64,000 bases of DNA from Humulus lupulus (lineage: Eukaryota > Streptophyta > Magnoliopsida > Rosales > Cannabaceae): NCBI RefSeq assembly GCF_963169125.1, contig NC_084802.1, forward strand, positions 18,104,896 to 18,168,895. The letters run 5' to 3'. The first letter of the stretch is position 1. Each line of letters begins with the position of its first letter. Below, one piece after another: positions 22,480-35,180 of the stretch. The notes below the pieces were generated by a model, which saw nothing but the letters and a program-made list of their open reading frames with translations, was not told the DNA's origin and did not search any database. Both the position numbers and the translations under genes were made by a program.

Positions 22480-25400
22480 ACTTAAAACTATCGGTTATCA
22501 ATAAAATAGAAATCAATCACTTTTGCTCAATAAAACTTCTATTCACTCTAATTTCAAGAAAATAGCACAACATATACCAAAAATATGTAAGATATGAGAA
22601 AAAAATACCACAAACTATAATATCTTTATTTCTTTAGGTTTTTAACTATTCTATAATATCGTTGTCCTAGTAGGCGGAGTAATAAAATATCATTAGTTAA
22701 GTAGAGTTTTAAACTCATTTATTAACGGACACCATTATTAACAATCTACTATTCGATCAAAATAAGAAAACAAAATCTCTTATTTTATGAGCTAGACCCA
22801 CGGTTTTGATAATCAATATATTTAGTCCTAGTAGTCACTGTAGGGGTGAGTCTAGTAGAATTTGACTTATAATTATCTATCTTTCAAAATTTAACCTTGT
22901 CGAAATAACTAATGAACACCTTCCGTAGGGGGACGAATCAAAGCGTCTCGAGGCTCCATTATGCTATTGACCTTGTTAAACCAACGGTGGAGATCGAATA
23001 TAATTCTTAAAATAAGCTCATTATAAAAATAGTATTTTTATTATTGATTTTTCACAAATTAATGACTATGGTTCTCAAAAAATTATAAGATTAAAATTTA
23101 AAACCAAAGTCCTATAATTTTCTATTAATTCTAAAGTGTCACATTGAAACAAATTCAATTAATTTGTTGCTAATCTATATTTAGGTTTAACTAATATAAT
23201 GAACCTATACAATTAAGTCCAACTCGGGAAAATGGGCCTTAACAATTGGGCTTGCATGGAGGAGGGCTGAGTCCAGTATGTCGTTCCCACTACTAAGGCC
23301 CCCTAACTTCCACATAAGGTCCAAAAGACCGGAATTTAAACCTTCATTTTATTAATTGTTATTTATTGATTAGACCTACTATAGTCATGCAAAGTGTTAC
23401 ATCCAAATTCCGAGAAGAGAGATTTTGGTCTCGAAATGTAGGCTCGTAAAGTGTAAGCTCGAAAATGGAAAGTAAGGGCTTAACACTTGTATAAATTAAT
23501 ATGTTTCCTGAGTTGTTCCAAATGGCAACCGAACACTAGTTAAGAAGGTTCGAGCTTAGGCATCAAGCTCGAAAGGATGGATCTTCTCTGAAGTGTGAGT
23601 GCAATTCGAACCTTCATTGCAAGCTCGAAGAAGTTGATCTTCGATGGTTATTTTCAATGAAATCACTGGCTAAGGATGAGGCTAACTAGAGTGACGAGCT
23701 CATGATGTTGGTTGATCTCGACAGTGTGTAAATTGTATGCTCGAGGTTGGTAATCCAGTTTGAACGCAGTTGCTATTAGAAAATCCCTATTCCTTGGAGA
23801 TTTGTTGTAATCTGATAATAAATCCCGATTATCATAGGATATTATATCATTAATGTATTTAATTATATGTATATTAAATTTGAATTGTAACTTCCCGAAA
23901 TAAAAAGGAAGATATTTTGTTAACCACTTTATAAATAGACTGGAGAATTTCATTTGTGGACACACACAATTTGGTACTGGGAATACTCTGCAAAATTGCT
24001 TTGTAAAAGCTTTAAGAGAATTCCACCACTCAATAATATTGATTCGTGAACTAGGCAAATTTTAACTGCTGAACCACTTAAAATCTCGATTGTTCTGATT
24101 TATTTTCTTAATCATGTGTTTAGTGCTCTTCATATATAAGTTGACGAAAAACGGCGTCAACACAAAACAAATAAGCCTTCACAAGTGGAATCACCCACAA
24201 GAGAGGAATTTAAACATTACATTTTCTAATGGGCCCAAATAAAGCCTATCATTTTAGGAATATTTTATTTGGCAAAATCCATATATTAAGAAAACATATG
24301 GGCCACTATATGCATCTAAGCCCAATTGCAAAAATACCACATATAGTGCAAACAGACATGTTATAATTGGATGTGCCTAATCATGTTATTATATGAACAA
24401 GTCTATGAATTTATGCAAAAATACCACAATTTATTTCATTTTCAAAAAGATCACAATTAATTTTCTAGAATTTATCCAAAAATTTGAATTAATTAAATTT
24501 TTGCAAAAATAAATAAGTCAATTTAAATGAAATTTATCAACAATTAACAAAAGTTAATTTAAATTTCACTTATCAACAATCAACTTAGTTTATGTCATTT
24601 TGAAAAATATTAATTTAATTTAAATAGGATTTATCAAAAATTAACCATAGTTAATTTAAATCTCATTTATTAAAAAATATTTTATTAATTGGTTTGAAAA
24701 ACGTGATATTTTTAAATATCTAGCCAATTATAAAATTTTAAAACAAATATCATCTACCATTTTGAAAAAAAATATCTTAAACACTTAAAAAATTTCAAAT
24801 ATATATAAAAATATCTAGTCAAAAAATTTTCAAATAATTTAAATATTAAAATTCATAGAATAATCAGATATTAATATCTTAAAATATCAGATTTAAAAAA
24901 TATCAAGTATTAAAAAATATCTTTAATATCTGATAATTTAATCCAAATATTTTAATATATAAAAATATTTAAAATTAATTAGTTAAATTATTTTTAAATT
25001 TGAATTTGAATCTTTGTAAAAAATATTTATTTTTTAAAAGATCAAACAACAAAAATATCATATTTAAAAAATATATATTTTTAAATAATAGAAAAGATCT
25101 GATATTTTTGTATTAATCCATTAAAAAATACATTCAAAATTCGAATTTTAAGAAAAAAAATGACCGCGGCCAGTGCTAGAAAATTTAAGAAAAAATCTTC
25201 GCAGGGCGCGGGTTGTGAAAAAATGGCCGCGCCTTGAGCCCAAAATTTTAAGAAAAATTAATCGCAGGCTGCAGCCTGTGAAAAAGTGGTCGCGACCGGA
25301 GTTCGATTTTAAAAAAAAAAAAAAATTTGTGTAATTTTTCAACCCAAAAATATTTTCTAAATAATTTTTACCATGTTTTACATCAAATAAATCATTTATA

Positions 25401-25577
25401 TAAATATTATTTGCGAAGAAAACACAACAAAATAACCAAAATATGCTAATATTCACATAAAATTCAATATGCTTTATAAAAAAATTGAAATCCATCCAAT
25501 TATTCAACACATCAAATAATTCAATTTTACTATGTTCATGCATGAAAATAAATATTACAAAAGGCTCTGAGGCCAGT
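22480..25577 (-). other. Long 5' leader of the minus-strand copia element
   Basis: AT-rich non-coding leader of about 2.3 kb once the solo LTR is removed. The primer-binding site is at 25563-25577: reversed it reads actggcctcagagcc, close to the tRNA-iMet complement. GC-rich islands at 25165-25300 alternate with A runs and carry repeated cgcgg/ccgcg words. The plus-strand sister has a leader of comparable length at 54101-55988. Confidence 0.7.
23395..24162 (+). mobile_element. Solo LTR in the copia leader
   Basis: 768 bases, TGTTACATCC ... GGCGTCAACA, with flanking CAAAG (23390-23394) and CAAAA (24163-24167), a 4-of-5 target duplication. A TATA box (ttataaataga, 23929-23939) supports plus orientation. 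The sister copia leader near 55040 (reversed) shows uninterrupted sequence at the equivalent place, which confirms the insertion. Confidence 0.82.
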
Positions 25578-26414
25578 TGTTGGGAAAAATTATACAGGAT
25601 ATTGTTTATTTTCATGTAAATCTTATATTAAACAAATTAATATAAGAAAACCTAGAACATGTTTCTAAAATTGAATTCATACAGATATAATGATAAGAAC
25701 ACATACATTATTGTGCAGCAGAATGATTGAGTCATTCATTCAGTTTCTCTAACCCTTGTATTCTTTTTGTCGCAGGGTGTCACCAAGAAATTGAACTGTT
25801 CTTCAATTTTGTTCACAGCCTTCAAAAGTATCCTTAGAATCACCTAGAGTATAGTGGGCAATTCTCAACACATGAGATAGATACAAAAAGAAGAAGAGAA
25901 AAGAATATTGAGGCTTAGAAAATGACTTATACTGTAGAGAGAATCTAAAACCTAGAGCATCAAGATTAGATCTTCCGATCTTCTCAAAAACTTGTCTCTC
26001 AAAAAAATGATTTCAACTCTCACTTAGCGTTCCTTTTATACGATCAATTAGGTCATTTGTTTAATTAAAAAAATAAATAAAATAATATCCAATAATAAGC
26101 CCTAGGTCAAAATTCTCAAGGGCTTTAGGCCCGTGAAATTTTCCATTTGATTATATGCCCATTGGACTTAAAATCAAGGCATGCATTATTTTATATTGAT
26201 TTAATTAATTTAAATAATTATTTAAATCCTTTATCAAATTAATTATTTATAATTTGAACCTTGATTTAAACTTATTTATTAATTTAGATACAAATTTATC
26301 TTAATTAATAAATATGCCCTATCCAAAATTGACCTGGTCAACTTTGATAATTCTAATTGATAATTAAATCAATTAATTGAGACTATCTAGATGATTTTAT
26401 CCAATGTACATTGG
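25578..26414 (-). repeat. 5' LTR of the minus-strand copia, part 1
   Basis: Starts TGTTGGGAAAAA and matches the left LTR (17015 onward) almost base for base over about 700 bases, then keeps about 120 more bases up to the Tat insertion at 26415. Its partner lies at 36577-37578 across the Tat element. Confidence 0.85.
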
Positions 26415-27034
26415 TGTTTACCCAAAAACGGCTGCTTATGATATGGCAGGTATTTGTCACACGTGAATGACACGTGGCAGAATTGAGATAAGGCGATGTT
26501 GTTCGGTTATCGACCAACTACACATTGCTTCATCAAGCTTGATTATTAAGTACGACCAGGCTGGTCGTATGATTCGGTTTATTCGCTTATAAGATTGCGA
26601 TCTTGTAATAATTACATTTATTATTTCATCTTTATTACCTTGATACACGAATATTAAGGAGATCTAAGGCCCATGTAACCCCCCTTGAGCCTATAAATAT
26701 GTGTGAAATAGCTCAAGGAGGGGACTTTTGGATCTTTTTATCTTTTTCCTGAATATTGAAAGAGAGAGAGAGAGCATATAGTGCGATTATCCATCGCCTT
26801 GTTGTAATTCTCCCAATGTTTGTGAAACTCAAAGAACCTTAGTTCTTTGATCACAGCATTGGAATTCAATATTAATAATAGCACTAAGTGGACGTAGGTC
26901 ATTACCATTCATTGGGGCCGAACCACTATAAATTGTTGGTGTTTCTTCTTTACCATTAGATTAAACTCTTAATTGTCGTCTCATTTCCCGTCGTATTTTT
27001 GACTCCGTGCCGTTGGCCAAATCGAGGGTCAACA
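26415..27034 (+). repeat. 5' LTR of the Tat element
   Basis: 620 bases with a TATA box (gcctataaatatg, about 26690-26702), a GA microsatellite near 26760-26775 and a TG...CA structure. It is closely similar to the 3' LTR at 35969-36571. The sequence after it, ttctggtgctttcattgagag, is in primer-binding-site position; I cannot assign the tRNA with confidence. Confidence 0.9.
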
Positions 27035-27082
27035 TTCTGGTGCTTTCATTGAGAGATTGATAAAAAACTATAAGAAAATATA

Positions 27083-29400
27083 ATGGCGAGGACATCCAAG
27101 AGAGCTGGACAGACCGCTGGCGCTGCATCATCCCAACCTCCTCCCCCAAATGTGGCTGAGAATGAACCACATTTAGAGTTTGAAGAGGAGGAGTTAGATT
27201 TGGAAATGTTGAGGGCAACACTGGGGTATTGCAGAACGAGTGGGCTAATCTGAGGGCCAATCAGGAGAATGTAGAGGAGACAATGGCGCTGCAGCAGAGA
27301 GAAATTGAATGTCAGGGCCAGGAGCTGAGTGAGCGACAAGCGGACATGGACCGTCGGTAGAGGGATGCCATGGCCGCTCTCGAAGCAGCCATCCAATTGG
27401 CTCGGAGTCAGGCTGTGCCAGCCTCTCAGCCAAATCAGCCACCGAATGCGCCGCCTCAGAGAGCTCCTAATCCTAGCCCTCCGCTCCAGCCAGCAAGCCC
27501 TCAAAGGCCGGAGCAGCCACCTGTGGCTCAGGATGATGTCCCAGCTAGGGATCTGGAGCAGTAACCTCCATCTTAGGCTGGTCAAGGCAATCCTAAGCGC
27601 CCAAGGCAAAATAGGGCCGGGCAGCCGCCCCGCAGCCCTAGACTCCTAGGAGATGAAGAGTCGAATCCACCGAGCAGGGGACAGCGTCCTTCTGCCAACA
27701 GAAGGAATATCGGGTCAGGCTGTGCGGTCAGGGGCCCCCCATGACATAACAATGCACGGGGTCCCAACGACTAGCACAGGCCTCCCCCTGACGCTCGGGA
27801 AATTCCAGCCTGAGGAGGTAATAGCATGAACAGTCGGTCACGCCGTAGACGGCCCTAGTTTAGAGATGGCTATGATTATAATGAAGCTGACACTGGCAGA
27901 GGAAATGCTGGTCGGAGGAATGAGGAAAGAGGCAGAGGCAGAAGTCCCCCACCTAGAGAAAATAGGCCAGCTAGCCATAACGTTGGGGGGCAACCCAGGT
28001 AGCATAACTTCTTTGATCGACTAGGAGTTAGCGAGCAGAGACGCATGGATGACGATTTAAGGGACGTACTCAATGACCATCGTGAAAGGCATGAGTAGTA
28101 CGCTCCCTCAGCACCGGTCGCCCCTGTAGTCCTAGAAGCAGTTCAGGCTCAGATTGATGCTCTGAACCAGGCAGTACAATAGCTTGTCGGGGGACGAACG
28201 TCCCACATAGAGTACGATAGGAGGAGGGGCACTCCCTTTGTACAGAGGATTGTTGCGGTTGAAACCCCCAGTAAATTGAAGATGCCAACACTGCCGAAAT
28301 TTGATGGGTACGGAGACCCAGTATCTCACATTAACAAGTTTGAGATACAAATGGATATACAGAAAGTGTCGGAAGATGCCTGCTACAGGATCTTCCCCGC
28401 GACACTATCTGACATCGCCCAGTAGTGGTTCTTTAAGTTCTCTCCTGCTAGTATAGTATCTTGGGAGATGTTCGTGAAGGAACTTTACGAACAATTCTAT
28501 GCGGGCGCATACACCCCACAGAGGCTAACCAGCTGGTTGAGATACGCCAGAAGGAGGGAAAGCCCTTAAAGGAATATGTCCAACACTTCATGCGAGCAAC
28601 AGCTGGAGCCAAGACAGTGGGTGATGAAGGCAAGATGATGGCCCTAACTGCTGGGGTTAGGAGCCATTCACCCCTCTGGAGTAGCCTAAGAAAGAATGGG
28701 GTAAAGAGTACCCAGGAGTTTTTGGATTGGGCTGATCGATATATCAAGCTCGAGAATACGATTGCCAATGAGGGGAAATCGCCAACAAAAGACAAGGGGC
28801 CAAAGGAAGAACCCGTCAAGGCCACCAACGGGTCGGAGAAACCCAATGGTAACGACAAGGGCAACGGGAATGACAATGGTAGGAATGGTGGAAAACGGGC
28901 AAACATTGAGCCGTCAGCCTCTGACAATAACCGCCCCAAAAGAAATCAATATGAGCCAAGATTCACCAACTACACGGCCCTTATCGAAAGTCAAGCGGAA
29001 GTCTACCAGGCGACCAGCTCTAACGTGCCTTATAAGCGACCCACGCCCATAAGGAAGGATATCTCTAAGAGAGATACGATGAAATTCTGTCGTTTTCACA
29101 ACGACTACGGGCACGACACTAACGAATGCAACCAGTTGAAAGATGATATTGAGTTCCTGATTAGGCAGGGACATCTAAGGAGATATGTGCGAGCCGCAGG
29201 AGGGTCTCAGCGAAAGGCTCATGGTGGCAACGAGCAGGCACCTGCACGCCAGCGCTCGCAACCTTTACAGCCAGCTCCTGTGGCAGGCACTCTACTCACC
29301 ATCTACGGTGTCCTACACCTTGCAGGGGACAGTGGGAAGGCAACGGAACGATATGCTCGAACCCTACGCCACAACTAGGACATCGAGATGATGAGTATGG
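27083..29400 (+). pseudogene. gag: Tat Gag (broken)
   Basis: The ATG at 27083 (MARTSKRAGQTAG) opens an acidic and Pro/Gln-rich N-terminal region with several stops. The capsid core begins near 28282 (MPTLPKFDGYGDPVSH, then WFFKFSP preceded by a stop where the family has a Trp/Gln pair). After a frame change near 28490 it continues through RQKEGKPLKEYVQHF and a Lys/Gly/Asn-rich basic linker. The C-terminal zinc-like block FCRFHNDYGHDTNEC (about 29085-29130), with its conserved QLKDDIEFLIRQGHL, is typical of Tat Gag. Confidence 0.88.
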
Positions 29401-29438
29401 AGGATCGAGCATCAAAGAAGGCTCGAACAGAGGAGTAG

Positions 29439-30000
29439 TTGATAACCTTCTCTGAAGACGATGCCCAACACGTACGATTCCCACACTCTGATCCACTAGT
29501 CGCGGACGTGCAAGTTGCAAACATGATGGTGAACAGGGTGTTAGTTGACACAGGAAGTTCGGTCAACATCCTATACAAGTATTCACGGGAGAGGATGAAG
29601 TTTTCCATCAAGGACCTGGAGCCATGCAACCAAACCATCTATGGTTTTTCCGGCAAAGAGCTCGCCCTAACTGGGTCGATTAGGCTTCTAGTTACAGCCG
29701 GTATTGCACCTGCTAACATGACATTACTCGCTACTTTCATAGTAGTTGATTGTCCTTCGACATATAATGCTGTAATTGGGAGGCCAATTCTAGTCGACCT
29801 ACGAGCTATCACTTCAATATGGCACCTTGCCATGAAATTCCCAACAGACACGGGGCTAGGATGTGTATTGGGAAATCAGCGGGAAGCAAGGGAATGCTAC
29901 AATGCCTCAATAACCAAAGCAAAGAAAGGTATGTCGAGAGATGTTCCCGGAAAGGAGTTGCAAATGGAAGTTGATGTTTAGGCCCAGTCAGGTGATGATA
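29439..30000 (+). pseudogene. pol: Tat aspartic protease
   Basis: Retropepsin-like domain with VLVDTGSSVNIL (catalytic DTG at 29547-29555, intact), a flap region around GFSGKELALTG, and the second signature YNAVIGRPIL near 29764-29793. The open stretch ends at TAG 29979-29981. It is the best preserved protease in the window. Confidence 0.88.
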
Positions 30001-30037
30001 TCACCATATAGGGCGTTGCCCAAAGGAGGATAGAGAC

Positions 30038-31500
30038 TTGGATCCTTGCTTTGGGGATTTTGAGGAAGAAATAGGACCCATCGAGGACCTTGAAGAGGTC
30101 CAACTCAATGAAGAAAATCCAACCAGGGTTGTGAAAGTCGGTAAAAACTTAGAGACAACAACAAAAAAAGCACTGGTGGAGTTTTTGAGGAAGAACCAGG
30201 AAGTCTTCGCCTGGTCGCACAAAGGCATGGTTGGAATAGACCCTACAGTCATCAACCATGTCATGAACATCGACAAGAGTTTTCCACCAGTGCAACAGAA
30301 AAGATCTGCTCGATAAAGATAGATCAATGGCCCTAAAAGAAGAAGTCGAGAAGCTGAAGGAGAATGGGTTCATCAAGGTGGCATTTTATCCATCATGGGT
30401 CTATAATCCCATACTAGTTCCCAAGTCGAATGGAAAATGGCGAACATGCGTGGATTTCACAGACCTTAATAAAGCCTGCCCTAAAGATTGTTTCCCACTC
30501 CCTAGAATCGACCAACTGGTCGATGCCACTGTAGGGCACGAGATTCTCTCATTCATGGATGCATACTCCGGATATAATCAGATTAGTATGCACCCACCTG
30601 ATGAGGATCACACTAGCTTTCGGACTGACACCGGGCTTTACTGTTATAAATTAATGCCCTTCAGTTTGAAAAATGCTGGTGCGACTTACTAGCGACTGGT
30701 CAACCACATGTTTAAGGAGCTAATCGGCACAAACATGGAGGTCTATGTCGACGACATGCTAGTTAAGTCAAAGAAGGCAGAAGGGCATATAGAGGATTTG
30801 CAAGAATGCTTCAACATCTTGAACAAATATCAGATGAAGCTTAATCCCCTCAAATGCTCCTTTGGGGTAGGATCAGGGAAGATCTTGGGATATATAGTTA
30901 ACTCAAGAGGAATTGAAGCAAATCCCGAGAAGATAAAAGCCCTGATCAATATGAAATCGCCAGCAAAGATTAAGGATGTTCAAAGTTTGACCGGAAGAAT
31001 TGCCGCTCTCGGTAGATTTATTTCGAAATTGACGGACAAGTGCATTCTTTTTTTTAATCTACTTAGAGGAAACAAGAAATTTGAATGGACGGAGAAGTGT
31101 GAGTAGGCTTTCCAAGCATTGAAGACTAACATGGCACAACCACCCATTCTATCGAAGCTGGTCGATGAGGAAACTTTGTTTGTCTACTTGGCGATAACGA
31201 AATATGCTGCTAGTGTTGTCTTAGTAAGAGAAGAAGAAAGCATCCAAAAGGCTGTTTATTATGTGAGCAAAAGGCTAATTGGAGCGGAGCTGCGGTACCC
31301 ACCTATTGAAAAGTTAGCCTATTGCTTAATTTTGGCCTCTAGAAAGCTGCAGCCTTACTTTCAAGCTCACCCAATCACAGTTTTGACCAGCCAGCCTCTA
31401 CGGAAAGTTCTGCAAAAGCCAGAGGCTGCGGGCAGATTGTTGAAATACGCGGTCGAACTTGGGCAGTTCGATATCTCTTTCCGCGAGCAGCGATAAAAGG
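30038..31500 (+). pseudogene. pol: Tat reverse transcriptase and first RNase H
   Basis: The RT N-terminus (30038-30316) ends after KRSAR and resumes in another frame at 30327 with VEKLKENGFIKVAFYPSW, then WRTCVDFTDLNKACPKD, SFMDAYSGYNQI and YKLMPFSLKNAGATY. A TAG at 30690-30692 stands where the family has Gln. YVDD at 30744-30755 is intact. The thumb and connection (LGYIVNSRGIEANPEK) follow to a TAG at about 31104. The first RNase H (31119-31496) has VYYVSKRLIGAELRYPPIEKLAYCL but lacks a clear TDAS motif, as is usual for this lineage. Confidence 0.9.
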
Positions 31501-31589
31501 GCAAGCCCTGGCTGACTTCATTCCAGAGTTCACTGGACTTCTAGATAACGAGCAGACCGATGAGCCTAAAGAGCCCGAGTCTCAAAACC

Positions 31590-32010
31590 AACCTCTTTGA
31601 AGTTATTTACAGACGACTCCTCCAATGGGCATCACGCATGGGCGGGGGTGATCCTGATTACGCCTGAAGGGCATCAATTTCACTGCGCAATCAGATTTGA
31701 CTTCACTGCTTCCAACAACGAGGCTGAGTATGAAGCGTTGCTCGCTAGGTTACGATTAGCCAGGGATATGAATATAAAGGTACTTGACATCTACTGTGAC
31801 TCTTAACTGGTGGTAAATCAAGTCATGGGAGAGTACCAGGCCCGAGGTTTAAAGATGGTTGCTTATTTAAACAAAACAAAGGATTTATTGGTGCAATTTG
31901 ACAAGTACACCCTTCAGCAAGTACCTCGCGACCAGAATTCAAACGCTGATGCTTTGGCCAAGTTAGCAAGTGCGAAGGATGCTGATACTCTGAACATAGT
32001 GCCAGTTGAA
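31590..32010 (+). pseudogene. pol: Second (archaeal-type) RNase H of the Tat element
   Basis: A second RNase H reading FTDDSSNGHHAWAGVIL (Asp), ASNNEAEYEALLARLRLA (Glu) and IYCDS followed by a stop at 31804-31806 then LVVNQVMGEY (Asp), ending DQNSNADALAKLAS. This domain is a known acquisition of the plant Tat lineage. It supplements or replaces the degenerate first RNase H. One stop where the family has a Gln separates it into two open parts. Confidence 0.87.
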
Positions 32011-33306
32011 CGACTATCTGTGCCAAGCATCCAAGCAGAGGAGACCACTCTGGTGATCCAGGTGGCGGATACATGGATGGCACCATACATAGAGTATCTG
32101 ACGCAAGGCGAGTTACCAACAGACAGAAACAAAGCTAGGACCCTTCAGCGACAGGCTGCTAGGTATATCCTGGTCGATGAAATCTTGTACCGAAGGGGAT
32201 ACTCAATGCCACTCCTCAGATGTGTTTCAAAAGAGAAGGCCAAGGAGTTGATGAAAGAGGTACACGAAGGTTTTTGCGGGGACCACGCTGGGGGGCAAAG
32301 CTTGTCAAAAAAGATCCTGAGGCAAGGGTATTTCTGGCCAACAATAAATGAAGACTCGATGGAATTTGTACGAAGGTGCGACAAATGCCAGAGTTTCTCC
32401 AAAATCCTACGGCAACCCTTAATGAACTGAAATAAATGCAAAGTCCATGGCCGTTTGCAGTGTGGGGTATAGATTTAATCGAATTTTTCCCACAGGAAAG
32501 GGCGGCGTCAAGTATGCTATGGTTGTCATCGATTACTTCACTAAATGGGATGAAGCCGAGCCACTCGCAACCATAACGACCAAGAAGGTGTTGGATTTTG
32601 TGGTTAAAAACATCGTTTGTTGCTATGGATTGCCAAGGAAAATCATCTCAGATAACGGCACGCAGTTTGATAGCGATTTATTCACAGACTTTTGCGAACA
32701 GCATAGGATTATCAAGAGCTTTTCTTCAGTTGTTTATCCCCAAGAAAATGGACAAGTCAAAGCAGTCAATAAAACGCTAAAGGATACTCTGAATAAAAAA
32801 CTAAAAGCAGCTAAGGGTGCATGGCCAGAACAATTTCCTGAAGTCCTTTGGTCGTACAGAACTTCCCACCAAACAACAACAGGTCATACTCCATTTTCTT
32901 TGGATTATGGGTATGAGGCAATTTGCCTGTTGAGTTAGATCCACCCTCGCATCACAGAATAACGTACGATCAAGGCTCTAACAGCCAACTATTGATGGAA
33001 TCCCTGGACTCGATCGATGAGAAGCGTGAGCAAGCCCAACTCTGAGTAGCTGCGTACCAGCAAAAAGTCGCCCGATATTTCAATTCAAAAGTGCGTGAAA
33101 GAAAATTCAACGTCGGAGATCTAGTACTTCAAAGAGTTTTTCTAAACACCCGCGACCAGGCTACTGGAGTACTCGGACCTAATTGGGAGGGGCCTTACCA
33201 GATTGAAGAAGTCCTCCATCCAGGCACCTACAAACTTGCTTGCTTGAATGGAGATCTTGTTCCTCGCTATTGGAACGGAGAACACCCGCGCAACTACTTT
33301 CAATGA
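32010..33306 (+). pseudogene. pol: Tat integrase
   Basis: The N-terminal zinc domain spans about 32260-32395 (HEGFCGDHAGGQSL and CDKCQSFS). After a stop at 32428 and a frame change, the catalytic core (32447-32938) shows VVIDYFTKW (first Asp), ISDNGTQF (second Asp) and a region QENGQVKAVN with Glu, giving an intact DDE set. A further frame change leads to the C-terminal domain at 33091-33306 (GDLVLQRVF, LGPNWEGPYQIEEVL, YWNGEHPRNYFQ) ending in a natural TGA. Confidence 0.9.
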
Positions 33307-34049
33307 ACAATTCTTCTTAAAAAATTGGCTTGTATAAATTTCACTTTTTACAAGTTATGAAAAAGGGTTGGTCATTTTATGTGACTAATCGCTTATAAGT
33401 GTAAGATCTTATTGATCACTCGTACAGGCACGTTTTGTCCATTTATTACGAGAAATATAAGGGACTGTGCGCAGCCAGTCATTCTTGCCAATTATTGTAT
33501 TTATTACAAGTATTTGCTCATTACATGTGTTGTTTTGCTGTATTATCGTTTTAATTCCATTACCCCGAGCAATAATGTTCGAACAGGTTTTGTTCAAGGC
33601 GAGTGACTAAGGACCTAAAGCTCCTCAATCACTCAGGGGGCATATAAGGCATCTAGTAAGCAAGCAATATCCAAAGGTATGTAAACACATGAGCAAAATA
33701 AGTGAAAGCATGCTAGGGTAGTTAGAGTATTTCTCAAAAATTTGTATTTTGTTAAATCAAACCAAAGTACTATGTTATGTTCGGTCATGCAAATAGATGT
33801 TATAATAAAATACAAATATTATAATATATTAAGGAAACCTTTTATTCCGCGAGCAATTACTGCTTGGATGTAATTGTTCAATTAAAAGTAAAAGCTGCCC
33901 ATGCAGCCATAAAATTTTAACTAGAAAATTGAAGTGTCTTTACATCACGACCCGTAAGTCGTGTAATCAAAAGATTAAAAAATAGAAAGGAAAAAGACTA
34001 AGAGGTTGGAGGGTCTTGAGGAGCATCCTGGTCAACAGCTGCGCCAGCT
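33307..34049 (+). other. Non-coding region between Tat pol and antisense gene
   Basis: AT-rich, with no recognisable protein in either strand. It includes a polyadenylation-like AT-rich stretch near 33780-33840. It probably holds the convergent 3' ends of the pol transcript and the antisense transcript. Confidence 0.5.
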
Positions 34050-35180
34050 TCATTGTCTGCACCATCGAAACCCCATTGCCAGGGAGATCTCTGGGGAAGT
34101 AGGAACTTTAGCCCTCTCTTCTTCCTCCAAGCAAATGGCACACTGGGACATTAGAGTCCGCGTCAAGCGATCTGATAGGTAGCTGAAGTCGGCCTTCCGA
34201 TTGTGCTTCCAAAACTCGTAGAAGCAAAGATGGGTGGATTCCTTGTACTTCTCCAAGTTCTTCACTTCAAGTTCCTCAAGCTCATTCACGCGCTTTTCCA
34301 ACTCCTCCGTCTCTTGCTTGCTCGCAGTCAAATCGAGCTCGAGCTGTTTGGACCTTTGGAAGTTGAGTTTGGAAATTTCCCTGAATTTTTCCTTGTCTTC
34401 ATTGGATTTCTTCAGGGCGTCTCGACTCTCTAGCAGCTCCTCAGACAAAGTGCCTTTTGCTCCAGCAGTTCCTCATTCTGCTTGGATAGCTCCGCACTTT
34501 TCTCAAGCAGCTCGCCGTTCTTCTTGGTCAACTCATTGTTCTTCTCGAGCATGTCGACATTTTTCCCTTCAAGTGCTTTCATAGCCTCAGCAAGCCTCGT
34601 GTTAAATTTTTTGGTCTGGGACACCATTGCACCCGCATGGCGCCAACCAGCAGTCATGGTCAGTAATCCCTGCAATCTGATGAAAAGAGTAAGGCAATGG
34701 CAGAAAATCAAAAGCAAAATATTCAGCATCAAAAAGTAACTTATGCTGACTATCTCATTCAGCCCTCGATTGAGTATCTGGTCAGTCTCCATGGACATGG
34801 TGCCGTTAATAGCCTCTTGACTACATTTTTTTTTTGGAGAGCTTGTATATTGTCTCCCTGGCAGAGCTGACCACGGAGATGGACAGGGAGCCTTCGGGCT
34901 GAGTTGGCTGAGTGTGGTGTGTTTGGCTGGTAGGGTCCAGAGGTGTGGGGTGCTGGTCGACAGGTGTTGGAGGAGTGAAATTCTAGTCGACCGGAGGCGT
35001 TGAGGCCGGCTGCTCGAGTGGAGATGGAGGTGGCGTGTTTTCTTTCGAAGGAACAGTGGTTGGAGGGTCCTCAGTTCAGGCCTTCTTTGTGGCGGTTTTA
35101 CTGGTCTCTCTCCGAGTCCTCTTGCTGTCTTTCTTCCGGCCTGAGAAAGCAGCGACAGCCTTGTAATGTTCGAACATGTC
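34000..35180 (-). pseudogene. Antisense gene of the Tat element (coiled-coil protein), with likely intron
   Basis: Read leftwards, opposite to pol. A Pro/Ser-rich N-terminal part (about 34800-35170) is followed by RGLNEI, then a candidate intron at 34677-34740 (minus strand GTTACTT ... TCATCAG, 64 bases). Next comes a long heptad-like coiled coil rich in Lys, Glu, Asn and Leu (LEKSAELSKQNEELLEQK, 34440-34560; EKRVNELEELEVKNLEKY, about 34240-34300). The exons now lie in different frames. Extra antisense ORFs of this kind are described for Tat-lineage elements; the function is unknown. Confidence 0.72.

Noticed and set aside
27046..27609. 187-codon minus-strand frame over Tat gag
   Set aside because: It overlaps the plus-strand Gag coding and its composition mirrors the Gln/Pro-rich sense strand; it is a shadow frame.
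28461..28939. Hydrophobic minus-strand frame opposite Tat gag
   Set aside because: It arises as the complement of a charged Gag region; no membrane-protein family fits.
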